Assembly: GCA_019722365.1 (NCBI GenBank)
Contig: JADFUC010001074.1
Span: forward strand, 186,001 to 250,000
DNA: 64,000 nucleotides
Source of the DNA: Lithospermum erythrorhizon
Taxonomy: Eukaryota > Streptophyta > Magnoliopsida > Boraginales > Boraginaceae
Direction of reading: 5' to 3'
Under the pieces are notes generated by a model, which worked only from the letters and a program-made list of their open reading frames with translations, had not been told where the DNA came from and did not search any database. Below are positions 37,668 to 47,900 of the stretch, piece by piece (positions within the stretch are counted from its first letter, which is position 1; each line of letters begins with the position of its first letter). The position numbers were made by a program, and so were the translations under genes.

Positions 37668-37910
37668 TATTAGAGAATATTATTGATATTATTGTATTGA
37701 ATATATTATTATAATTTGATGTAATTATTATGGTAAATATATTATTAGTTACCTAGAATAGACGATATTGTCTAGATTGATAGAGATTGTACCAATTAAT
37801 GTGTATCTTGTAGATCTTGTATCCCTTACCTATAAAAAGAGATACCTCCAAGATTCATCAATATTTGATGAGGCAGACAAAATAATATTATGCTCTCTTC
37901 TACCATGTAT
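37668..37910 (+). mobile_element. Right LTR of a small LTR element
   Basis: Direct repeat of 36499-36740, starting tattagagaatatt immediately after the purine tract. A TATA-like ccttacctataaaaagag at about 37825-37842 is placed as an LTR promoter would be. The outer end is approximate. Confidence 0.7.
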
Positions 37911-37969
37911 CGAGAAAAAATATATGTTGTATAAATTATTGGATCTTATTGAGTACACTTTTTTATTTT

Positions 37970-38090
37970 ATTTTTATTTTTATAAATTAGCGATGAAAGA
38001 ATGCGATTACAATGACCTCCTTGTAGAAGTTTAGGTCGGGATACCGGCCTATTGAACCATCGGCCATCGAGTACACTTTTTTAAGTTGTT
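37970..38090 (-). mobile_element. Probable SINE relic (minus strand)
   Basis: On plus the sequence begins tttttataaattagcgatga, the same 3' tail phrase seen at 18991. On minus a B-box-like ggttcaatagg lies at about 38049-38059. Too short to be complete. Confidence 0.35.
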
Positions 38091-38821
38091 TCGGATGAGA
38101 GTCATTGTATTGTCGACCATTGTGTCAAAATACGTTAAGTTATACGAAGTACTACGTAGTTTATTAGTACTAATATACAATTACGTAACAAACAGTGGTT
38201 GGTATATATGTGAGAAATACTGATAAATTAAGAATATGACTCACAAATCATAAATTCTAGACATTCGTTTAATATGTTTTTAACAATGTTTTTCATATGG
38301 ATTTCCAGAGGCATATCATTATAAAATACTCCGTATTTTCTTTTATTATTATCATAATTTGTGCCCTTAGGATATATTTTATACGAAAGGAAGGCATGTC
38401 ACTAGCTACCACCACTGAGTTAAGATCGCATGTCACTAGCAACACTAGGTTATTAAGATCTGTCTTTTACACCATATATACATTGTTACCGTAATTATTT
38501 AAAATCATGTAAGAGATACTATTACAATTATCGCTTCAGATTCTCTAATCCTAATTGGACCCCATTATATGCATATTATTTTGATATTTGTAGATTATGC
38601 ATTCTATCATTACATTATTATTATTTTTATAATGTCCATAAAATATGATGCTATATATTTAACAACATCGAATTAGAAATAATGATAGTTTCACATATTT
38701 TATTCATTACACTAAATATTTATCACAATCATCATGAAGAACCATAAAACATGAGATGGATAATAACAAATTAAAATGAGTGAGAAATAAACTTGAAATC
38801 CCTATGCATGTTCATCTGATT
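38091..38821. other. AT-rich intergenic DNA, no gene seen
   Basis: No protein-like frame and no clear repeat. Includes two short 'tactccgtatt'-type phrases that are common MITE debris. Confidence 0.4.
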
Positions 38822-40130
38822 TCAGTCTACGTTGATAAAATTTGGAGGGTATTGATGATTCCCATCGTATGCTCCGTTGAAGTTGGAACAAGTTGCTTTT
38901 GTAGGAACTTGATCATAGATTAGGTTAAGATCCTGCAATTCAATCTTCTGACAAGGCACTTTTCCACTACAAAGAAGTTGCACCGACACATTTGAAGCTG
39001 ATTTTCCTCTGATATTTATGAACTTCACATTTGTAATTCGAACATGTGAATTTCCCTAAAAAATAAACGAGTTTATTTAGAATTTGTTCTTATATTATTA
39101 TTAGAAGAGTTCATTACTGATTTGGTCCTAGATAGTGGGATGAATGGAGTTGCACTTTAGTACAGATAATCAAATTGTTGTAAATTAGTCCCTGAAAGTG
39201 CTTGAAGCGTTGCAGTATGATCCCTAAAAATGATAAACGTTGCAGTATGGTCCCCGAAAAAATAGGAACGAATGTGCAACATTTGTCATTTTCAAGGCCG
39301 ATAATATAATACTACAATACTTGTGCCACTTTCGAGGTCTAATCCGCAACAATATAACTATACTAAAATGCAATTTCGTCACACTATTTGAGACCAAATC
39401 GATAATTACCTTACCAGTATTTAATCCTACATTTTGTTTGCAAGAGTTATGTGTACAATAAGCCTGATCAATGATGATGGGGTGCTTAAAATCATAGATT
39501 TTAAGATTCTCGAAGGTGACATTAGACACACTGCTAGAAAAAGAATTTCCAAAGGTTTTGATCCTTGCTCCATTTTGGGTACCAATAAATGAAGAATTAG
39601 AAACCCTGGACAGGGAGTTCACCTTGGGACCTCCCAAGGCTCCCAAGTCCCAATGCTGATCCCATGTCCTGGTCCACAAATAATAGAGGAAATGTTGATG
39701 TTGGTGGTCCCAGGACCTAGGGAAATGCAATCTTCCCCTGTGGCTACCTAAGGAAATGCATTCCATCGGTGTTGGGACTATCTCCGGGATCGTAATTCGA
39801 ATGTTATTAATATTGAAGTTCTCACAATTACTGATATGTAAATGGAAAAACTTGCTATTGAGAGATGATGCCTTGTATTGTCGCATTCTTTCACATCATT
39901 AAATGACAATGACTGAAAACAAAAGTTAAGAAAATTGTTATTAATAAATGAATAGATAATCACTCAACATTGAATAAATAATAAAGAGATAATAATTTAC
40001 CGAGGGAAGGCTTGTATGTGCTTCCGCAATTTCCTTTGTCACAAGTTCTATATTTCCATGCAATGGGGTTCTTGTCCTTCAAAGGTTCCATTACCAGAAA
40101 TTTCTAAGCCATAGACATTAGTAAACAAAA
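38822..40130 (-). pseudogene. Polygalacturonase (glycoside hydrolase family 28) pseudogene
   Basis: Three exon relics on the minus strand: about 40130-40001, 39912-39410 and 39055-38822. Together they spell a plant (exo)polygalacturonase: EISGNGTFEGQ and AWKYRTCDKGNCGSTYKPSL; then [48 protein letters not shown] and GARIKTF; finally GNSHVRITNVKFINIRG ... CSNFNGAY. GH28 enzymes hydrolyse homogalacturonan in cell walls. It is dead: at least four frame changes are needed (after GTFEGQ, after FNDVK, after the IIS region, and around the active site). The NTD active-site segment is lost and the second catalytic Asp pair reads ED. The GHG and RIK motifs survive. Intron ends are still recognisable. 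The second intron contains a dispersed repeat. Confidence 0.88.
39105..39405. repeat. Dispersed noncoding repeat, copy 3, inside the polygalacturonase intron
   Basis: Contains gttgcagtatgatccctaaa twice in variant form (about 39210 and 39238), gcaacatttgtcattttc, and atttgagaccaaatcgataa. It shares these with 35935-36110 and partly 3790-4160. It lies wholly between the two last exon relics of the pseudogene. Confidence 0.5.
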
Positions 40131-40195
40131 TCCAAAAAATTTCTCCCTTTAAAGGATTATTATTTGGAGCCTTTAAAATTCCAGTATGTTGAATT

Positions 40196-40345
40196 TAATA
40201 AGACCTTTGCATGGACCTTTGAACGTTACTTTATTCAATATAAATGTTCCAGGTTTAACATCAATTGTTGGTTTGTAGTGTCGGGACATGGACCTTTGAA
40301 ATTTACTTTATTCAATATAAAATGTTCCAGGTTTAACATCAGCGT
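40196..40345. repeat. Two-copy tandem repeat, unit about 82 bp
   Basis: The phrase atggacctttgaa..ttacttta ttcaatataaa-tgttccaggtttaacatca occurs at about 40203 and again at about 40286 with few differences. It lies between the polygalacturonase relic and the hAT relic. Confidence 0.65.
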
Positions 40346-40371
40346 TTCTAGGCGAGATTTATAGAGTTAAG

Positions 40372-41450
40372 GTGCTCTTGGATCAGCAATGTGAAATTCT
40401 CCTTAATCAACACTTAGGGATACTTGCAATGGAAATGAAGCTTAAATATGACAAATATTGGTCGCAAAGTAATCTTTTGATCTCCATTGGGGTTGTGCTT
40501 GATCCAAGGTACCTTAATCTGTTGTTGCCTGATCTGTTGTTGCCTATTCTGTTGTTGCCAGTGTTGCCTGATCTATTGTTGCCTATTATGCATTTATGGT
40601 AACTATAATGCCAATGATGAGTGATGACATAGTATTCTGAGGTTATTTGTGTTGCTATTTGCATATTATGAGGTTGCTTGATATGTTGTAGCATATTACA
40701 TTGTTACTTTATTTTGTTTGTTGGCCCGATGCATTGTGCCTATTATGCATTTGTGGTAACTATCTGTGTCAATGACATGATTTACGAGGTTATTTGTGTT
40801 ACCATTTGCATGCCGTTTCGCAGATATTTAGCATTCGATTGCGGTATGTTGTGTTACTTGCCTATTAATCTATTATAATGTCAGAAGCGTGCTGACATCT
40901 TCGGTAATGCGAGGTTAATTGTGTTGCCTATTCTGCATTTATGGTAACTAAAATACTAATGATGACATAGTATTCTGAGGTTAATCTGTTGTCATTTGTG
41001 TTAGGTATAAAATGATTTTCATTATATGGGTTTATCCATTCTTGTATTCAAATGGTGATGAAGCAAAAATGTATCAAGCGGAATTATCAAATAAGTTATC
41101 CTCCTTGTTTAAGCTCTATGAACAGTCCTACAACAATGTTGGCCCTCAAACTTTCCAAAATAATCAACAAGCAATTGCTTCAAGTTCAAGATGTTCTGGA
41201 TTGGGGAAGAGAACGTTTGAAGCGTTCCTAGAAACTGTTGATGGTATTGGTAATACTAAATCTGATCTTGAGTGTTATTTGGGAGAGGTTCCATTGAAAT
41301 GTGCCGAAGGGATTAAGTTTGATGTATTAACTTGGTGGATGGCTAATGAAGCCAAATATCCTATTCTTTCTAGAATGGCAAAAGATATTCTCTCTATTTC
41401 GGTTACAAACATTTGCTTAGAATCGACTTTTTAGTGCGAGAGCTTGAAGT
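40372..41450 (+). pseudogene. hAT-superfamily transposase relic
   Basis: Two pieces of a BED-type hAT transposase (RICESLEEPER-like). The first, 40372-40510, reads LAMEMKLKYDKYW and SIGVVLDPRY, matching the conserved 'MA..M..KFDKYW ... VLDPR.K' segment. The second, about 41048-41434, reads DEAKMYQAELSNKLSSLF and later LECYLGEVPL, FDVLTWWMANEAKYPILSRM, AKDILSIS and ESTF, which is the C-terminal dimerisation region (normally ...WW..N..KYP.LS.MARDILAIP.STVASE.AFS). A stop follows ESTF and the rest is lost. The BED finger and catalytic N-terminal parts are absent. A repeat-filled gap separates the pieces. Confidence 0.85.
40578..41005. repeat. Three diverged tandem copies inside the hAT relic
   Basis: Copies start at about 40578, 40735 and 40921 with (t/g)gcctatt(a/c)tgcattt.tgg taact, followed by an 'aatgatgacatagtattctg' or related phrase and 'gaggttatttgtgtt'. 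Spacing is about 157 and 186 bp. A smaller run of ttgttgcctgatct-like units (about 40515-40585) precedes them. Noncoding, possibly an expanded intron of the former transposase. Confidence 0.65.
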
Positions 41451-42985
41451 AATTGATCCTAAAAAGAGCATCTATGAAAACGGCGGTTGAGAAGCTTACT
41501 GTGGAGGTGATTGGGTGAAAGAGACGTATGGACTGAAGAAAGGTCGCGGACAAAGCATTGTAATTGATTTAACTCTTCTTGTGTATTTTTTATGTATTTT
41601 TGGTATTTTAATTGATTTAACTCTTAACATTGGCTTGAAGAATCGGTGGATGACCACTGCTTGATATCATTTTGGTGAGAAAATCACGGCATCTTCAGCG
41701 GCTTGACCACTTGATGAAATTTGTTCTACAGCCTATGATGAATCTGTTATGAGGCTTCTTGATTAAATGTTAAAAGATTTGTTGCCTATTTTGCTATGAT
41801 GCAATGTCGTATCTTGTATGTTTATGCTACAACCTACTGCCTACATTACTCTACTTGCTACATTTTAAGAGAGTCCTTTTAGCCAATGATGAAATGTTTC
41901 TGAGGCAACTTAAGTCATTTTCATGTTAGTGATGAATTATTTTAGATAGACACTTTTGGTTCAGTTCGGATACTTTTGGTTCGAGTATGAATACTTACCG
42001 GTTCGGTTTGAATGCTTTTACTCAGTTATTCGGGTTTTGGATACAAATCCGGATGGACGATCCGCCGATTGTGCTCGGATTGAATTCTGATTCATTTTTC
42101 ACCCGAAAAATTACTCGTCGATTACAGGTACATTTTATCGGGTGGATAAGTAATCTGCATAGAACCGGACGAACAGGACTCGATATGAGGACTATACATT
42201 AGTGTCTTCACATAAATCATCAAAACAATTCTATTATCCATACTTTTAGAAATTAAAAAGTAATATAATAAAAGATCTGTCAGGTTACTGCATTGACAAA
42301 AATAATGTTTAATAAAATTTTTTTCATTATTATAAATTTTCTTGGTAAATACGGAGTATGTATTATGGATTTCAATATGATCCAAGTGGTACTCAATAAT
42401 TTTTATTGTTTTCTTATTTACAGATAAGAGGAAAAAGGTTTAAAAGTTGATTTCATCTTAACAAAAAAGCGAATTTAATCTACTAACATGAAAAATAATT
42501 AAGGAAGGTAAAATTAAGTTTATCAAACAACTCAAACATAATAAACGTAACATTCATATTTCATTAATAAACATAAGTCATATTGCATAAGATTTATATA
42601 AATTTTAAAAGAGTAATTGAATTTATAACAACAAATTTTCACATGTCTAAAGAATTAAATCCAAGAAGAAAAAATAAGTAATTGCAAATAATATTTGAAT
42701 TTGATATAGGAGATGTGAGTTACAATCTCTATTTCTCCTATGACGGTTCAACTTTACAACTTTATTCAATTCAAAGGCTTTAGCAGCTTGTTCTTGAATT
42801 GAACTTGAAAGCTTAGGGGGTTTAAGCGTAGAGCGATGCTTGGATTTGTTGACCTTGATGATTCAAATATTATTTGGATTTGAAAGCTTGATGATTTTAA
42901 TGCACCTTGCTATTTGAAGGTTGATGATTCAAATATTACTTTGACTTGTAAGCTTGATGATATCTAAACTGTTTAACCTCATGAC
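41451..42985. other. Intergenic DNA, hAT debris and repeat text
   Basis: From 41451 to about 41900 the text may be the 3' remainder of the hAT element. At 41945-42190 a segment with several gg(t/c)tcggtt/ggttcg and cgg-rich phrases (ttcggataca-type) resembles the subterminal repeats of plant DNA transposons. No gene seen. Confidence 0.35.
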
Positions 42986-42989
42986 AAAG

Positions 42990-44530
42990 AAGATTGTAGG
43001 CAGTCGAATTTTATTAATTATTTTTAATAAAATTTAATTTATTTGGATTAATTAAAATAATTAAATAAAAGACGATCCATATTACATGTAGTAATAGAAT
43101 TAGGGCCGATCGAACTACAATTATAATCGTCTGCGTGTAAATTAAAAGGTTCAGGAAATTAAGCCCACGAAGAAATTAAATTAAAGTCGAAATTAGGATT
43201 TTTATCATTAATTAATACTAAATTTTAACTCAAAGCGAGGTTTCAGAAAATAGTCGAATTAAATGTCGAAGTTAGGCTCGAAAATCCTCAAATTTATTAT
43301 ACCAATTTTGGCTATTTGGCCTGAAATGGGAAGAGCCGGGGCCTAAAATAAATACTCTAGAAAGAGCGGGTTTAAGCGAGACACTCCAAAAGAGTCGGGG
43401 CCAATATGAAAATGCGTTTGACCTAAAGAATTCGAGGAACGCTTCTTGTTGATTTATGGAATAAGAGCGCTACATTGGCATGGAGTGAATCTGAAGTAAT
43501 TTCCATAAAATCAGCGGGTACCGAGAATCTTGCGCCAAAATCAATAGTTAAGATCAAATCTAGGTGATCATGGATAAACCCAATCGAGAGAAAGGGAAGC
43601 CAGAAAGCCTATAAATACCCCCACAGCGTTCTAGTCGGCCAAAATCATCACTGAAATACAGCTCTAGCATAGGAGCAATTCGGAAGGTATTTGCTTAGAA
43701 CGAAAATCTCACGAAGATTTGTTACTTTATCGGGAAAATCATTAAAAGCGTTGTAATCTTCAACCCATAAACCTAAACAGGTTCCATAATTTGTAGAATT
43801 GAGTGAAGAATACAAAAATGTGACGTCGGACCAAATAGGCGCCTAAATTAGGACAAAGGTTGAATACTTGCACAAAAGCAGCGGTAATTTCGGAGATCAA
43901 GACAAAAACTAATAAGAATCGTCATTTGGAGTCTCATAAATTAAATAAACTAGAAGATTAAGCTATAAATGTCCATGTAGTAAAATCACAAGACATGATA
44001 TAAGCTAAATAGCACTATCATTGTTGGGAAATAGGAAGTAGGCTGGCGTATGGCGGTAAAAAGCACAGCTTGAGGAATAAGGCTGATAAGCAAACGCGAG
44101 GCTTCGATCTAGTATCTTAGATCAATGCTAAGAACCTCTAGCTTCAAACCAGACGTCAATCTCGGCCAAATCTAGGCGAAGTCGAGTTCGTACTACCGTA
44201 CTAGTATATCTTGCTAAGGCTTTTCGGCTCGGTATATCGAGTCAAAAGAACGAAGTCCAAATACTAAGTCTTATCCATTACAGAGATCAGGTGGTCCCCA
44301 GACTCACATCGTTCTCACGTCCAAATTGAGGCATTTCCAAGTCAGTTCGAGGATTACATGCTTGAGTGGGGAGCCTTGGAAATCAGCAGATCCAAGTACA
44401 CCCAAATAGGTGCCTAAATCAAAAATTCAAAGTCTAAATCAAGTCCAAGTCCAGCATCTTAAGCGATTGTAGTAGTTGACGATAGATTGATGTCGAACCT
44501 CAATTGATTTTTATAAATTGTTTTTGTCAC
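42990..44530. mobile_element. Possible solo LTR
   Basis: A 1.5 kb noncoding block, more GC-rich than its flanks, with a promoter-like cctataaatacccccacagc at about 43608, an LTR-type feature, followed by a leader-like stretch. No pol text and no matching second copy exist in the window. The ends were not found. This is a tentative call. Confidence 0.3.
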
Positions 44531-44926
44531 TGAATGCGTTCACGAGGATATTGTATTGATATCATTATCTGAGAAATAATAAAATAATCTTTTCTAACAA
44601 ATTTACAAGATATGTAAAATCGTGAAATCTCTTGGCAAGGAGGATATGCCAGAATGACTATCACATTAAAACAACAATATATGAAGAATTTAGTATCTGA
44701 ATATTACTACTTCAACCTCAAATAAAATAGAATGGTATACTAGTATCAGTATTATCATGTAAATTATACTATATAATTTTTTGTATTGAAACTCATGTTT
44801 TTTCAAATCAAAAGTTTATCATAATATAAGAAAACATTCATATTTCATTAGTATCAGTATTGGAAATTGCAGATACTTGTATATATAGAAGAACAATCCC
44901 TCCTTTCCATCCTACTTCATGCACAA

Positions 44927-47900
44927 TTAAACATCCCACATAGTAGACTGCTTGCCCAATCTTGGATCCCCATGAGGTTGCTGCTGCTGAAAAGGATCCA
45001 TTACTTGCATCCTCTGTCTATTAATTTCTTCAAAATTTATCCTTTGATGTTGAACATGCAATTTATTTGATGATCTTGATCCTCCAATCCCCAACAAATC
45101 AAGAGTCAGCATACTATTACTATTAGTTCCAACACTCAGGGAACTTGTGGGGCTCTTCTGAGTCACATTCTGATGATGATCATTGTTTCCCATTAGCATT
45201 CCAGAGTATAATCCTATCTCATGCAGACCTGACCCTAGATTATTTTCCTCATGTTGAGTCTTTTGCAAGAATGGATTATTGAATTCTTGATTTTCTCCTC
45301 CACTGTTCTCATTCATTATTGCAGATTGATCTTGATGATTTGATTGGAAATTGTTGAATGATTGGTTATTCGTCATCGATCTTGAATTTCCCATCAGTTG
45401 ATCATGCCCTGCCATGCCAGAAACAAACCCTTTCTGCATCATAGGAGAGTTCATAGTACTACTAGCAGAGGCACCCATTTGAGCTGCTTTTTGTAACAAT
45501 GCAGTTGCAGACATCTGAGCTGCTGCTCCAGAAAATTGTCCACCATTGTTGTTTTGATTGTTTTCTTGACAATAGTTGAAGCCAGAGGAGTTGTTTGAGG
45601 GGCTCAATTGAAGGCCTGAAGATGATGAGTTCATGTTGTTTCTTGGATTGCCAAAAAGGGTGTCTGAATTGCTAGTGAACATTCCCATTCCACCTACCAT
45701 GTTCATTGGCTTGAATGGAATTGGAATGAGATCTTGAGGGAGCATTTTTAAAGGGTTTATGAGATCAGGTGATTCCATTGAAGAATTTGAATTTATGGTA
45801 CTGAGAGGCATCTTTGATGAATGATTCTCATTGTTTCCATTTGGTCCAATGTTGTTGTTGCCATTGTTGTTGTTCATTAGGCCTTGATTCAGATTCACTT
45901 TGTTGTTTTCTTCAGCCAGTGCATCACAGAATGCCCTGTGAGTTATGAAGCTGTCTCTCCTGCCAACACAAATTGCAATGCATGCATGAAACTATATATT
46001 AGGTTAGAGTAATTACAGAATTTTAATTTAAAATAATTATTCAAAAGAGCAACAATTAGATCAAATGCTTATGCTCATTCTTTAATTGTGCACCATGATT
46101 ATAGGCCAGTTTTGTTTCCATATAATTTGGAATCAAATACTTCATATTATATTCTCCTGCTCTTGAATCGAATGAAATAAATTAAAATAACTCATGACTC
46201 TACTTATTTGATATTTATTGTGAAATATAGAGTATGTAATAGATAATTGTTGCACTTTATCTTGGTCAATTCGAAACATCCTTTTTATTACTTGTTAGCA
46301 TAGGGGTCCGATAGTGCATGATCTGAGAACTTTTATTCTAGTTAGAGAAGAGATTCTTTAAACATATTGAAACATGTTATATCTATGTGTATGAGTAGTT
46401 AAATTTCTCCTACTTCTATACCCACATAACATAAATTATTTCAAATACAAAACATTTATCTAAGTCAACAAATCACTAAAATAAATTAAGTGTAATAAAT
46501 TGGACAGACCTTGAGAAGATGGTGCCACAATCACACTTATATTCCCTAGTGCCACAAGTCTTTTGATGAGCCTTCCAATCAGATTGGACAGCATATTTCT
46601 TAGAACATTTGTCACATTTCCATTTCTTCTCCCCATGTTTCCTACTATAATGCTTCTTGATCCCAGTAAGATCTCCTAATGCTCTAGCTGGATTATGATG
46701 AATGCAAGAAGGCTCAGGGCATATATAGACTCGTTTCTTCACTTCATTGCTTGTTCTTTGCCTTAATTTCCATGGAAGATTATGTCCTCGACGATGAAGT
46801 TGAAGATTTTGGTCCCTTTGAAACCCTTTGTTGCATATTTCACATACAAATCTATTTGTTGCCATTAAGGTTGTTGGTGATAAAGCAACAACATCTGCAG
46901 TTGGATCTACATAACATAAAATAAGAAAATAAACTTTTCCATTCATTCGACAATATCAATTTACTTCACTATTGTAAGAAACACTATTAAAAGGCCGTAC
47001 TCACATACCCAATTTTTTTTTATATGATTGGCTAATTCTCATTTTGCTATGATCTCTTAATTATCAATTTGTTTTAGAGTTGGTCCCTAAGCTTTTTAGC
47101 GTTTCATGACTGGTCCCTAAGTTTTTTATCGTTTCAGTAAACAAAAAACATATTTTTTAATTAAAAATAAGCTATTTTCTTTCAATATTAAACTAAGCCC
47201 ATAGAATGGCGTTACGTAATTACATAATAGCTATTTTTATTATTTAATACACTACCCTATCTCATATAGCTTTTGTGCGTACTGCGCTTCTTTTATTATT
47301 TAACAGCACTGCACGCTTGGCAGCTTACGCCCCACGGCCTCCACCGCCCCGTACCCCCACCAAAATCCGACCCCTCGCCCCTCCCCGCCCAAAATCGCCC
47401 CCACTCCCGCTTGCTTGACTGCACCTCCGCGCGTACCCGCGATTGGCGTTGACTAACGATGATTGTTGATTAGGCGAGGGATGTTAAAAGCAAGTCCGAG
47501 GTTGTCGGGTGAGGTGGTGATGACTTGGAGTCAGAGTTGACTTTGGGTTTGACTTGGGAGTTGAGGAAGGAGGTGGTGGTGGTGGCGAGGCGAAGGAGAG
47601 AGATGGTGGGGAATACAGAAACAAAAAGTAACTAGGAAGTTTGCACCAATGTTTCTTTTCCCTAATACATTTAGTCAGCCCCCCTATCGCCATCATCGAT
47701 TGCATACCTGTTTTTGATGCAATCCTCCTGAAATCTGTTGCAAGTAATATGGTAGCAATGGAATATACTCCATTTCTGATACCTTTTTAGCAGCTGTTAG
47801 AAGGTGTAGTGTAAGCTCAGCATCAAATTTATCATTTGTTGTCATAAGATCTTTCACATTTATTCAAAGCTTTATTCTTAAGAAATCCATGTCCAGCTAA

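Larger units (their letters stand above)
36499..37910 (+). mobile_element. Small non-autonomous LTR retrotransposon (TRIM/LARD-like)
   Basis: Two LTR-like direct repeats of about 240 bp bracket about 930 bp that contain no pol. A purine-rich tract, gcggggagag (37659-37667), sits directly before the right LTR, as a polypurine tract should. The inside carries a short open frame at 36868 and pyrimidine-rich filler. No primer-binding site (for example the Met-tRNA type tggtatcagagc) was recognised after the left LTR. The total of about 1.4 kb and the absence of pol make it a deletion derivative or TRIM-like element; whether it came from a Copia or a Ty3 parent cannot be told. Confidence 0.65.

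Noticed and set aside
44867..45070. Plus-strand frame opposite the IDD C-terminus
   Set aside because: Shadow of the minus-strand IDD coding exon.
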